Source of the DNA: Xestospongia bergquistia
Taxonomy: Eukaryota; Porifera; Demospongiae; Haplosclerida; Petrosiidae
Direction of reading: 5' to 3'
DNA length: 64,000 bases
Assembly: GCA_963965975.1 (NCBI GenBank)
Contig: OZ014419.1
Location: 3,375,677-3,439,676, forward strand
Shown: one piece after another, positions 25,441-39,200 of the stretch
How the letters are laid out: each line of letters begins with the position of its first letter
Position numbering within the stretch: position 1 is the stretch's first letter
Notes under the pieces: generated by a model
Database searches by the model: none
Seen by the model: only the letters and a program-made list of their open reading frames with translations
Told to the model about the DNA's origin: nothing
Position numbers and translations under genes: made by a program

Positions 25441-28400
25441 TTAAGGAATTGGTGAAATTTTAAGATAGCTGGCTGGAACCCATCCCTCTGTTGTTTCTTG
25501 CGTAAAATAGTTTGTTGCTCGTACCCACCACCAACCATACCGATTGATACCAATGAGTTCAACTTCTTGGTCTACTTTCAAAGGAATCCCTTGGTCCTCT
25601 TCAGTTGGATCATAATCAGCAATGGCAGTGTAATAGCAAGGAACACCTGGAGCCTAAGAAAATGGATGGATATGAACTGAGCCAAACATATATGTAATGC
25701 ACAATGTTTAAACAGACAGAGACAAAGAGAGATGGTGGAAAATATACCAAAATGTTCATATTTAATAAAATCAGCATGGTTTAACATTTTATAAAATCTA
25801 TAATTATCATAATTAAAAATAGTGTGGGATGACAGGATAGCTCATTTTGCTGTAAGAGGCTACAAGATACTTTGGATAATATACTTCACAAAGAGAATGG
25901 TTCTCTGAGATGTATTCAGTAAACTAATGATATGATTGGTGCCTCTTTTTGCAAAAATTGCTGCTGGTCTACATATATAGATGTCATAAGATTTGCCCTC
26001 TCAATTGGGGTTCATCCCATGAGATCAATTCCCACAAGATCAACTCTTTTGATAATCAAATTTTTTGACCAGTCCCATGACCCTTTGAACAATAATAAAA
26101 TTTAACACACTTAACTTCCTCTACTTCTTTTCCAAATGCAACTCGTCAAGGCCATTATTAACACTTCATGCAAGCCCTCTACATAAAACTACAACTTCTT
26201 TATTCACCTATTAAGTACAATTCTAGCAATAAAGAGGTCAAGATATGTGTTCAAAAAATGGCATCAGTGGCATTTTGTCTACTAACATTTGTATGTACAG
26301 CTTGGCTTGCTGTTTAACAAGAGGCTCCAGATGTACCAAAAGTAGACCAGCCAATTTAGTACTTCAATGAAACTTGATTAAATGGACAATTTACCATACA
26401 ACAACGAAATTATTTTGAGTATGCAGGTCTAAGAAGGTAGAACAAACAATCACCTTGAAGGGTGGCATTCAAGATTGAAAAGTATTAAGGAAGCCACAGC
26501 CCAACATATATGAACTAGAAATGTAATGAAGGAAAAAGTTACAACACAAATGAAGATGTCTACTTTCGAGAGTGGAGCTACACTGCCACGAAAAAAAAAC
26601 TAGAGAAAAGGATGAGGATACCAACTCTCTTTGAGCATTCAACAGTGGAAACCGTAGCTTAAATGACTATGTTGAAGTTATGAAACATTTAACTGGACTT
26701 TAAATTAATAATGACTTATATATTAATAGTGGTTACTTACTAATAGGAATGTTAATAACAATTAATTTATAATTAACACGAAGAGTTGATCTTACAAGAT
26801 TAATCAAAAAAGAGTTGATTTGTGGGAGTTGATCTCCTGGGAATTGAACTTGTGGTACCAAATCCACAATTGTTCCTAATTAAGGGATTTGGATTGGACT
26901 TATTCCAATCGCTGTACCACTTTAGGGCCAGCATTGTTATTTACTATAACATAATATTGACAGGTTTATTTCATACTTCTTCGGGAGCCAATAAAACCCA
27001 CTATATAGTGATTATCATACATTCTTACCAAAAACTCAAAATGATCTAAACCTGATGCCATTTCCTCATCATCATCTGACCACTCGTCCTCTCCTGGTAA
27101 AGATCCAACTGTTAAAAGGTCATCTAAAGTAAGAAGTCATACAAGTAACTTAGTCATTGAAATGCAGAGATGCAACATATAAATTGATTTTACAAGTCTG
27201 TAATGTTAGCCTTTGCGTTCCAATGTACCTTGTGAATGGGCCCTATTCAAAGGAATAGAGCTGGCAAGTGAACTAGACGAGAGGGCATAGTCATCTTTAT
27301 ATACTTTCACACCTTCTCTTGCACCAAGACTAGTAGTCATTGAAGTGGAAGGACTTTCTCTGCTGAGAATATCATGGTTTGATGTAGTCATCTGAGGCGA
27401 TTTCTTTTTGGCACCAAGAATATTGAATTTAAATCGATCACTACAAAATTCCACATACAAGTTTGGTAACTTTTTCAGTAAAAGATATATTGAATGGTGG
27501 GTTACTACTACAAAACATTTGGCACATTTGAGCAAACTTTCATTACTATGATGTAGGCATAATGTACAGTATGATAATTATGTAAATAGAAATTTGGTGT
27601 TCAGGTCTTAACCTTAACCATAAAAGGTTGAAATCAATTTATTACAAAAGTAACCAAGTATACAGCACATGGCAGAAAACAAATTATCCTAAAATACTAT
27701 TTGCAATATCATGTACCCAACATGTGACATTTGAACCTTACTTCATTATGGAACACTCTCCTAGAATGATGACCATCCTATGTAGTCATAATAGTATTCA
27801 TGTCAAGGACACTATATCTTAGCTGGATTTTCATTCTCACTTGGGGACAAACAGGGATATTAAGGGGTGTGTCCCCTCTTATATTGATGCTTTCAAAGGT
27901 GAAATTAAATCACTTCATGAACCTGGATTTAATGAACTTTACATACACAATTGAAAGGCTACAATGCTTATCATGAAGACAGGTCTCTTAATTGGCCAAG
28001 TTGCATTTAATTTAACCCTAATGAGTTTCCCAACCCTTCAGGGCATTAAAATAGTACTCAATGCCAACAAAAACAGACAGGGTTGCAATTTGTATATCTG
28101 TTATGTAATATGTACATACCTAAATGACTTTTTAGGTTCCATATATCTGTCTTTATCAGAGATTTCCTCAGGAAATAACTTTACTTTACCTGGTTATAAT
28201 AATTATGATATTAAGTAATGAAATAAAAAAAAAACCTTTTGATGTTTTGCTCATTTTTGCAAATTTATCAGCAGTCGCTCTGTCCAATGTACCAGACTGG
28301 AGTACAACATCTGTAATTATGAATGTTATTACAGCTATTTATAATTAAATCTTTACCTTTTAGTAATCCAAATTGGTTGCTAAGCAATCGTCTGAGTTCA

Positions 28401-31400
28401 GATACCCACATTTCACATATATTCTTACTACTAGCCTAAGAAGAGTAAGGATATTTACAAGACAAATATTTACCTGTAATTTATACATTCTATTTTGTCC
28501 ATGTAGTGACACAACAAAAGCTAATGGATTATCATCAACGTGTTCTTTAAGTTGAATGTCTGCTAACTAGATAAAGGAATATAGTCTGTATTATCTATGT
28601 AATGAATGATATCATAAATTTTTTGCATAATATAATTATACCTGTAAGTGACTTTTATAAAAATATGAATCTGACTTCTTCTCCTTGTGTTTCTGTTGAG
28701 TAATTTCTTCTTTCTTTTTACTGAAAATAAGAACTCTCTCAAAAAGGAAGATATGTCGCTCATGACTTCGAGATAGAAGGTTTCTAGAGTGACCTGTCAT
28801 CTCCCAAACTTGAAAGGGATCCTAGAAAATCAGTAGTAATTAATAAGTCAATGGAACATACACTAAGTACTGACATGTACCAACAGCCTTCCTTGCTCTG
28901 CTAGTGCACCCTATGGTTAATAACAGAGAAATTTGTTTTCATTTTATAAATAAATAGTTAATACTTACTGGAAAGCCTTTAAGACCCACAACATGCAAGG
29001 AATCATTCAGATTCTTTAGAACTTGTAACATAATATTGAGAGCTGCTTGAAGATTACATAATGCCTTCGTAGTTTTAGCAGAACACTTGATCATGTCCTA
29101 GAAAGAACATATGACAGCACATAAGATATATACAGTTTCATTACACAGCAACTATCATACAACGTGAAATATGATTTACTTTCAGTAGTAACTGGTACTT
29201 AGTAATTCGTTGAATTGGCTTAATCAGGTATGAGTTTAAGGGAAGTTGGTGGGCCAACCGAAGTTGAATTTCCTAGAGCAGTCAATAGACATAATATACA
29301 ATACACTGTGTTTGTTACTTTAAAAAAAGACTGACACTCTGGACTTTCAGTTAAAAGAGCCTCAGAATTTGGCCTGTTTTGGCAATAGCTAGAATACAAT
29401 TGAAACTCTGAGCTCTAGGTAAAGGAGATACAGTATACATATAGAAATAATAATCAATAGTCTTACATATTTAATGAAACATGAGCCAATTCTCTCAGGA
29501 TGTTCTACATACAGTTCCAGCTGTTGCAAGAAAGTTCTATAAAAATAATCGTAGTAATTAGTACAAGAATATACTCTTGAGTGTACAACTACAGTATCTT
29601 AAAAATAACATAAATGACACTCCATAAAGTGTACAATTAATATTGCTACTCTAAAAATATATAACAATGTAATGAGTCATTTAAAAATGTTAACTTAATA
29701 AAAGTCACTCTATTCCTCTACAACAACCTATCTTGCTAACATTTTATGTCTAATTGCATCATTAATAGAACAGTCTTACTCATTGTGAAACTTGAAAATT
29801 TGTTCTAAATTTCCAAAAATTGTATCTCTTTTTCCTCTTAATCTCAGAGGTATTCTATCTTCAGGTACCATCTCATTGTAGTAGCTCTATATGTATAAAA
29901 GGAATGAAAATATATCTAAAACAGTCTATAAGAAAATACATACATCCAGTATGATTTTGAGATCATCAATATAGTCGTTCTCTGTAGATACAACTTCTTT
30001 GTAGACAAATTCTCGTTTTCTTAACACTGCTGGATCACTCTCTTCATCCATGTACTCTGCAGTCCATGAAAGAGGCTAGTACAGTAGAATGAGTGTGTGT
30101 GTGTGAGGGGGGGGAGTGGGGGGTTAGAAAGAGAGACAATATAATATACACAAGTGGATGCACACACTTTGCACTTACATTGCCAGAGTCTATTTCAGAA
30201 GACCCAACAGACTTGATACTCTGGGCTGGAGAACCAGTGTCATTGTGGAATGACGCATCAGAGGAAACATTTACTTGAGGTGTGTTATCCAGCTATTGTA
30301 ATGAGAGCAATAACATTCATGTTATGCCAAGTATGATCTATACTTCTGATTGAGGCTCTGAATTTACTTCTTGAGGAAGTGTTGGTGGAACATAGTTGAG
30401 TGCAACCAGCTGCAAAAGTTTTGTCTTATGTTGTTCAAGCTTTTCACGACTACTCTTGCACCTATTTGATATAATTGACATACAGGACAACTGACACTAT
30501 TAATAAAAATACCTGCTATTGGTTTTATTCATTAATTTCTTGACCTGTTTCTCTGGTAAACAACTGGCAAACTCTTTTAATGCATTAAGTTGACGTTGTG
30601 TCATTTGTTTCATAATATGGTCTGCCTCTTCCACTAATTGACTGGCACGAGTTGGAGAGATTTCATCTGATGGCTGTACCTCTACAAATTCTTTAACACT
30701 GGAACACCATTGCTCACACTATAAGGTAGACATAACAAGTGTCATTGTCTGTAGTACTGTACGCATTGACAAAATTGAGTAGTGTGTTAATAGAAACCTT
30801 ATGCTGATGAGAAAGTAGTATACTATACAGAAATAGTTTGATATAGTGGTGTCTAAAGAAGTAGTTACAACTAATTACCTGACGAACTGCCATGTGAAAT
30901 TTTACAGCAACAATGAACAAATCTCGTTTTTGTTGACATAACTTCATAAGTTCATGATATAGTTCAGTCAATGATTGTATCATCTGCTTCACTCTTTCTA
31001 GATCTTGAACAAGGACTTGATTTTTTGTGTCATCTCCGCCAGGCACATTGGACAACTCTGCCTGTTCATCATGTATCTCTTTCATGTGTATGTCCATCCT
31101 CTAGATAATATAAAAAAAGAATACATTTGCTTACAAGAATTTGACACTTACTTCTTTACAGGTTGATACAAAAACTTCATGTTTTTCTCCTAGTTCTAAA
31201 GCTATTTCTAAGGTCTCTCCAATAATGAGTTCAGTATGTGTCAAGTCATCAATATGTCCTTGAATAAGATGTCCAACCTTAACAAAAAAGAAACAAGTCA
31301 GAACTAGTTAAATGCACAATCTCACTTTCTCTACTGTTCTCTTGTAGTGACAGGTACGCATGATATGATCTAAACGTGATTTGTGCATAGCCCAAAACTT

Positions 31401-34400
31401 TTCAAATTCTGCCTGTTCCTCACGTATTTCTTCATTAGTTCTAATAAAAGTAGCAAACATGAATGCTTTATAATTGTTCAACATAATTATTTTATGCATT
31501 CATTTCTCCACACATCTCAGCCCATTTGTCTCTTCATTCATCCATCTACTCAATTAACATACTGATTTAGGTAAGCCAAGACTGTAGTAGACATCAATGT
31601 AGTAACTGCAACAGCAGCAGGATGTGCAGTGTCTTGAGACTGTTCTGATATATTAGATGTTAGTTCATCAATGCATACATCAACTTCAGCAAAAAAATTA
31701 ACAAAATATTCCTTTAATTTCAAATGCTGAGTCATCAATCTTTCAGCATCTTTGACATTTTGTGGAACCTCAAAGTCATTTAAACCATCTCGAACATCAG
31801 GGAATTTTAGAAGAATCTGAGTATGTAATTGTTTAATTTTTTCATATAACTAGAATGAGGGAATAAAGGTCATCTATCAGAGACACTGTAGTGGTGCTTA
31901 TGTGGGGATGGCCGATAGAAATGAGACTATACAGTTTGATAATGCCTAAGAAAGCAGACTAACATAGGCAAAAACTGAACAGTATCAAGTCGATCAAACC
32001 CCAAAATTCTTCCTGTTTTCAACAGCTGTAAGTTGTATCATAAATAAACATAAGAAAAAGTAATACAAGAAGAAAGGGGTTTTAATATGCAAAATCACCC
32101 AAGGTTTTCTGAGTGATATAAATTGTTAAAATCCAAATAACAAATACAATGCATGTAAAGTGACACAAAGTCGTCAACAGATAAGAAATGTTACTCTGCA
32201 TAGCATGAATTTATAAGAAACATCTAAGGGTATTTCCCATACTACGCAAAACCTCAGTGTAATATTTCATCAATAAAACTAATTAGATCAAATACAAGGT
32301 GGAAAGCACATAATTCATCTAAAATTGTGTTACATCTGCAAAAATGGTTGTAAACCTGTTTTGGCTACTGAGTTATTGTTGGCTACAAAAGACACAAAAG
32401 AAGGAGAAACATGAACCAATTCAACATTTAGCCACGTATTAGTGTAATGCTCAGAAACATTGCCCTAGCCTATAGATCAGTCATCACTTGTTCGATGATT
32501 TTTAGTAAACCATACTAAAAATCATCTAACAAACAAAACAATACATGCAATACAATAACCAATCAAATATTATCTAAGGAGTACATAGTAACAGCCAATG
32601 AATTGGCAGGAACAGGGTCCACAACCATTCACAAATAACTGAAGTAACCAAGGTTATTTTAATCTTCCAACAAGATACCTCATCAGCAGAAAGCTATGTT
32701 TTTACACGAGTTATTTGATTTTTAGAGCTCTTAATTTTGAATGCTTCAACAAATGAATTTATAGAGCTTGGAAGTAGTTCTTGGGGATACACCATTTTAT
32801 TTACATTGAATTAATACAATAAAACAAAGATAATAAAATAAAATGAGACTTTTAAAGCAATTACTTTCACGGTACAATTGAAATGGGAGTTTATATAGGA
32901 AGAAAAACCTTTTAACATCCCAATTTAGAAAGAGGTGAGAGTTACAGTAATTACTTTGTATGTTTGTGTGTGTGTGTGTTTGTCTGTTAGATAGAAATGC
33001 ACTTTGAACTGCCCTATATTGGCAACAATAGATTCCACAGCTACAAAACTTGATAGAAAAGACCTTCCAAAAACACATACAAGAGGGAACAAGTGTTTAC
33101 TCCAATAAAATTACTATGACCACAAAATTCGATTATTTACAACACAATGGAGAAATTTTGTAAAAAATGTTTCATTTTGGGAAATTGTACTCACCTTCTT
33201 TACTAACAGTTATCCAGTAAGTAGATGCATCTAGAAGGAGCTGTTGCTGTCTTAAGACTACTGATAAGTAAGTGATACAAGAGCTACATTGTGTCCACAA
33301 AATATGCAAGATAGCAAAGGAACAGAGTTTTATAAAACTGCCATTTGACTATGACAGTCATTGCCACACCCATTATGGTTAATTCGGCACTTGCTTTGCC
33401 GAAAGTTTTAATACTATCTACCATCTGCACCATTTGCATAAAGAAAAGAAGTCATCATACAATCCTGTTGCCTATTTATATTTTAAGTATTTAAGAAGTT
33501 CTCATGTAGTGGCAGCAAGGCAATTACAAAGAAACTAACATCACGAGGGTTCTGCACTTTTGTGCTTTTCATTTATTACAGCAATTATAATATTATGACA
33601 ACAACTGACCACATTGTTTCTGATCCATTGTTGATGGTTATAAGGGAGTGTACCTCCAAATTCTTCAGTCAGACTCTCTGATGGGATTTTTTGAAAAAGT
33701 TCTTCTTTGTCTCGAATAGAGATCACCTTTGAAATATGTGCAACATAATATCACTAAACATGAAAACATTATTCATACTGTACCTTTAACTTTTCTTTGA
33801 TATCTGCTGTTGTGAGTTTGGGCTTGTTTTTAGAGAAATAATTGCTTATTTGTGAGAATTGACTTGATGTAGAACTCTTGTAAAGAAAGAGTGAGTGACA
33901 CTGAAAAGGAAAATCTTCAGACTAAAAGAAAAGAAAGTCCACAGTCAATGTACAAGCAAATATGAACGTAGAGATGGCAGCAAATTCAAAAATATCAAAT
34001 ATAAGTAGTTATAATGACTAGGCAAAAGAGTATAACAATATAATGAGGTTTAATCAGGGATGCAGGTACAAGAAGCACCAATGAAGAAGAATGCCAAGGG
34101 TTAAAGTGGAGAGGAGGAATTGAAAAGCAACAGAATGATACGGTTCCATAGAGATGGTCCTATTTACTACCGCCTGAAATTTAAAAAATGCTGTATTAAA
34201 ATGTTAAAGCAATTTGTCTTTCTTTTTTCGAATGTCAAAAGCAAACTATGCCAGAAATATTTTTTTGCAAATTTGAAAAGATATCAGTCATGCCCAACCA
34301 CATGTAAAACAGTTCACTAGATAGACACAATATAATTTTGATGTAGAAGATTGTGTATATAATATATACGATAAATGCTTGGAGTGCCCTACATGAAGAT

Positions 34401-37400
34401 GACAAAAAGTTCTTTAGCAATGCTACTTGTCCATATTGTAGCAACCAAAGTCACTATAATTGCATGTAAAATCAGTACACTTATAGCAATATATATTTTT
34501 GACCATTTAATTAAGATATGGGAAGTAGATTAATTTTTACTAAAATCATGAATGGACTGATCTCTTAGGTGACAATGGTTGCTACAGTTCCTAAGCCACT
34601 GCTATGAAATAATCATGGGTAGTATGCAGACAATCCTAAGATCACTTAGGACCATGAATAACCATTGAAAATGACACATAAAATAATGCTATTCCTACTT
34701 TTGTCAAGACAATACTGATCTAAGAAACAGTGACTATGTACAGTTGTAAAACTAGTTTGAAATCAAGTATTTGATTTAAAAATAATTTCTGTACCATTTA
34801 TTACTTAGAACAATTAAGCTTCATATATCATTGACTAAAAAACAATCATCACATTATAATGTATCCTATACATACTTCCTCATACTAGATAAAACAACTC
34901 ACAGCAATTTTTTCAATCAGTGCCTTTATGACCATCATCTGGCTACTCTTACGACAATCAATAAGTATAACAACACCTTTGCTGTCGTCTTCAGAGCTAC
35001 AATGGCAAAGAAATACACGAGTCAATTCATAATGGATGTTAAACTGACAAAAAATTTATTACAAATCATACTTTAAGAGGGATTTGAAATAGTTTAATGT
35101 TATGTCCAGTTCTTTCCATTGTTCCTCATGTCCTTTCAAGAGTCGTAATCCATTACTTGTGAAGGAGATAATTGCGCAGCCTTCATGTCGGCCACCTATA
35201 CAGGTGTAGAATCATATTTTAGATGTTGTTATAATGTGTCAAGCATTACTTTTAAATGAGTACAAAGTATAAAAAAATCATATGAAAATTTAATATACAT
35301 ATAATGTAGACTTCTCAAGACTCTTTTAGTTGCTTTATACCTATGCCCATATTGCTGTTATGTATTAATTTTGTACATGTAAATCTGAATGATAAGCATT
35401 ACATTACTTTCTAGTTTTGTCAATGCCATCAATACATTATCTTTCATAAGTTATTTAAGCCAATTACGTGCAAGGTGGTCCAAATGTTGTTTTGCATCAT
35501 ACATCATGTATGTTGTAGGTATAGAATAATCATGACTGATTTGTTAATGTGCATGCGCAAACCATATACACAAACTAGTATCAACACATTCAGGCCTGGC
35601 ACTGCTTGCGTTCGTGAAAGAACCTACTTTGTGGAGGATGTTAGCACCTCTAATAAGAGGTTTTCATGAAAGAAAAAAATTAGAAGCTATATATTAATAG
35701 AGCCTGCTTACAAACATACTTAAGAACACATGATTTCTAAAGAACAAAGTTGGAAACTGACAATAATATATTGTATTGCCTTTTTAAAGTCATAGTTCAC
35801 AAAAAATCAAGTTGATCGTACTATGATATTTTACTAAATTCTATCCTCAGTTATGTAAAATGAATTCATATTAGCTTTAAAAAAAAGTATAGCTTTTTAA
35901 AAATAAAAACCAATCATTTGAGTAATCAGTCATGATTATCTTGGGAAAGCATGCAGTCTGGTGAAAAAAGTAAGTTGTAGACTAGTTTATAACTTACTAT
36001 GATTAAAGACCATATAGCAATAACAAACAGGCTAGCAATATATGCAGAAGTAGCATCATGCTATATAAACATTCATGGTTGCTTATAATAAGTAATGAAA
36101 TTATGACCTGAAGAACCATAATTATAATACAAACCATCAAAGATGAAAATTAAAGTTCATATGATTTCAGAATTCAAAGCCATTTAATTTTTCCAATTTA
36201 CATATAAATTTGTATGGAGTATCATAGCGGAAAAAAAAAGAATTCATACTTGAATCTTAAACTGATTCTCAATCAATTCATCACCTGATTTCATAATTGA
36301 TTCCACTATTGTTTATTTAGAGTGGGTGTAACCATCTACATTATTCTGATGATGTTAGCTTAGGACTTACAGTTTAGGGTCTAGGGTTTAGGGCACAGTT
36401 TCTGTTGGTATTGACCGAAACTGCTTCCTAGACCCTAGACCTTAAACCCTAAACTGTTAAACATCACGCCTAACATAGTCAGTATGATGTAGATAGCCAC
36501 ATCCACTCCAAATTATTTGATTATGAAATCTATTGCAGAGTCAATTGACAATAAGTTTAACAATTGGATATGATTACTTAATTTTTGTTCTCTAGAATGG
36601 GGGCTCCATATATTTGCTTTCATTAGTATTATCCTTCATTGTTGTACGTGATCATCAAAGTCACAAATATACTGGTAACGAAGTAACGAACGAATTCTTA
36701 AACTTTATACACACAAAGAAATCAAGTACTATTCCTCAACAATGATTGAATTTTTTAAATCAAAATCAATGTGCATGTCAAGGGCTATCATGTAGGGATG
36801 ATGTTATTGCCATCTCTCCAACCTTATTGTGTTTTTTTGATGGATTGACACTTGAAGTATTCCTTCACATCTATCTTTAAAAGCATTTTTAAAAGTCCTT
36901 ATAAATACATCATTGTAACATCCCTTATAAGATTAAGCTATGAAAAGCCATGCATTAATGCATATAAAGTATTAAAATGAGAAGAAAGATCCTGTGTACA
37001 TGTACATGTACAAACTGTCAAACAGCTTGACACATTTAGAGTACAATAGCCTAGCTGTGTAGTTTAACTTGTACAGTGTGTTTTTATCATAATGGAAAAT
37101 TCAACATACTCGTGAACTGTTACCAATGCATTATAGTGCACTTTGACAGATTAACCAAAGGTGAAAGAAATTATACTGCGAATAACTATTTTGACAAATG
37201 TAGAGTGTATTCAATGGGCATACCAGTGTTACCAGACTATTATTGAAGTGCTTATGATTCAGTGACAAGGTCAACATCCTTACAAAAAATTAGACAGAAA
37301 CCTATGAGACAATACCAAAAGAACACAAGAGCAATGTATTCTCACAATAAAGGCATAATGTACACTTACAAACACGATCAGTATCATTCTACTTGATGAG

Positions 37401-39200
37401 ACATGAAACAATACACCAAATACACAATTGTGTTGTAAACATCTGCCAGGCATACTGATACAACTGCAGTATAGTTCATGTGTGGCTTCACTATGTGAGA
37501 CAGGTGATCATATTGTAACCACTTATTATCATAACCAAAATAATCTTTCAAAAAGTCTGTCTTGAATTTAAGTTACCTTTTGTTTTTGTATTGTATCTTG
37601 TGCAAGTTACAATCTAGTTATAAGGTCTAGAAATGTTGAAATATTAATTATTCAATTATTTACCAATACTATTATTTTGCCCACATGTGAGGTAAGGTAT
37701 CACCATAACTTTGAATGAAATATTTCTAGGGTAGTACAATATGTTTCTTACCAGAAAGGAAAGCCATCTGTTTATCTAGGATACTTTGATGTTTAATAAC
37801 AGATGCAACACCTTCTGTTAAAAGGAAAGAGACTCAAAATTATTAATAACATAAATGTATCATTTCAACTAATGTCTTCACTGACAAACCAAAAGTTAGT
37901 TTAAATAAAAAGCTGTATAACAACCAATATGATTCACAACATCAATACCTTAGCCTAAGAATTACTAACAATCATTGGCATAAGATAATGAAAACAGTTT
38001 AACTAGGAATAGTGACATCCAAGCTATCATACTGAAGTACCTTCTGTGAAGAAAAACAATTAGTGATGATTAATCATTATAATAATAGGTGTGGACAAAA
38101 TGTAGTTCATATTCTGTCTTTGTCAAGACTCTACTGTATCCTATGACATTGCTAAGATACATATACTTGTAGTACACAGTTTGACCATTTGGAAGCAACA
38201 AAATGAACCGACAAGAAACAAATACACAAAAATTGCAAGGGTAATACATATAACCGAATTGACAAAATACAAATGAACAAAATCTTGACTACAATAATTG
38301 ATAAACACAAACAAGGATAATCAGACTATGGACTGAGGTCTAACTTACAAATTCTTTTACTACTTATGAGTAATCAAAATAATCCAGTGGATTTTGATCT
38401 TAATCCCTTGTTTGTTTATAAAAATGTAAAAATGAAAAGGTCACTAGGATAGAAAGTCATGACACATCAGAGCATAAGTTAGAAAAAAACTCTGAAAGCT
38501 TTTCTCAAATTTGCTACTAGACAACTAACCACCCTGCCACATGTGCCATTAATATATCAGGGAAAGTTACAGGAAGTTCATTAGTCAATTAACAATTGTT
38601 GTATACACTCCTTCCACTACAATGTACTGAGCATACGTGTTTGGAGACTTGATTGCAAGTTTGGCCCATTTTAAAGTGTTGACAAACTTTAATTCTTTCA
38701 AGCTATAGCTTATCCAAATCATACACAGGAGTTGGAAAAAAGCTTTAGGATTTATGACAATTACTTACTACTGTAAAATAAATTAAGATTGAGCAACAAA
38801 ATGCTGTTATAAGCTTGTTCATAAACACAAAAAGACAGTGAGTGCTACTTCTGGCAATACACTTACTTAAACCCAAAAAGAGTCTAATAATTGAGGCCAT
38901 AAAATATGAATATCCAAAATCCCAGGGTCACCAATTTAATGCTTCCCAATAAATGTAGGAATCTAACACATTGTTACAATACTATGCCTTTGAGAATAAA
39001 AATAACCACTTAGGATGATGAAATAGGCACAAATATAGGCTACAAAATCAAACCTCTAAAGGTGAAAGACTAAAACCTCTCAACATATCCGAGTAATTCA
39101 TATAAGTAACAAATTTTCGTTAATAAAAGTAAAAATTACTGGTACCTTCTTCTTTTTTGACCTCCGATCCATTCTCGTTATTCTCAGATGCTGTAGCCAT
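25441..39200 (-). CDS. Dbl-family RhoGEF of the MCF2L/DBS type (Sec14, spectrin, DH-PH, SH3), multi-exon
   Basis: Family role: exchange factor activating Rho GTPases (Cdc42/RhoA for DBS). Start ATG 39200-39198, exon 1 MATASENNENGSEVKKEE (to 39146). It joins in phase to 37814-37752 (IKHQSILDKQMAFLSG), then 35195-35072 (GGRHEGCAIISF), 34996-34903 (GVVILIDCRKSS), about 33922-33784 and 33730-33617 (LTEEFGGTLPYNHQQW); this is the CRAL-TRIO/Sec14 domain. A linker exon near 33262-33196 and exons 31852-31560, 31440-31325, 31279-31153, 31100-30882 and 30720-30512 give a spectrin-like helical region. The DH domain spans about 30060-28970 (KREFVYKEVVSTENDYIDDL, LIKPIQRITKYQLLLKDMIK). The PH domain spans about 28822-28370 (DPFQVWEMTGHSRNLLSRSH, HIFLFERVLIFSKKKEE). 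Then a Ser-rich linker (27440-27040) and a C-terminal SH3 (about 25655-25450, AIADYDPTEEDQ, RYGWWWVRA, GWVPASYL) ending at TAA 25443-25441. This order matches MCF2L better than TRIO/KALRN. No broken frames seen. Introns carry a MULE and a MITE-like element. Confidence 0.88.
26010..26850 (+). mobile_element. MULE (Mutator-like) DNA transposon remnant with terminal inverted repeats
   Basis: About 840 bp in the last large intron of the RhoGEF gene. The left end (from about 26010) carries GAGATCAATTCCCACAAGAT then CAACTCTTTT. The right end, read in reverse from about 26850, carries GAGATCAACTCCCACAAATC then AACTCTTTT, giving inverted termini of about 45 bp. Inside, on plus, decayed protein similarity to MULE transposase C-termini is readable: EAPDVPK, YFNET.LNGQFTIQQRNYFE, RTNNHLEGWHSRLK-like sequence (about 26435), and a following helix with ESGATLPRKKT (about 26565). 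The frame is interrupted by several stops, so it is a non-autonomous, internally shortened copy. Confidence 0.7.
30091..30125. repeat. GT run followed by G-rich tract
   Basis: GTGTGTGTGTGTG then AGGGGGGGGAGTGGGGGG within a RhoGEF intron. The complementary strand, which is the gene's sense strand, is C-rich. Confidence 0.85.
32330..32490 (+). repeat. Diverged interspersed repeat, copy 2 (in a RhoGEF intron)
   Basis: Same family as 14182-14330 and in the same window orientation, with about 75-80% visual identity over some 150 bp. It is followed by CCAATCA words as in copy 1. It lies in the intron of about 1.3 kb between the Sec14-spectrin linker exon and the first spectrin exon. No coding frame. 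Confidence 0.6.
36287..36530. mobile_element. Palindromic MITE-like element with telomere-like words
   Basis: A 244-bp near-palindrome in a large RhoGEF intron. Both ends read GATTTCATAAT inward. The arms (about 110 bp) share GAGTGG.TGT, ATCTACAT.AT, GATGTT.., ACAGTTTAGGGT and CTAGGGT.TAGG words. The inner part contains TTTAGGG/CCCTAAA heptamers on both arms around a short loop near 36405-36415. No coding capacity. A fold-back or MITE element is the simplest reading; no clear target duplication was seen. The rest of the 35200-37750 intron holds nothing I recognise. Confidence 0.65.

Noticed and set aside
36996-37012. GTACATGTACATGTAC palindrome (similar words at 42322-42352) as an operator
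   Set aside because: A simple alternating purine-pyrimidine repeat in non-coding DNA with no supporting context.
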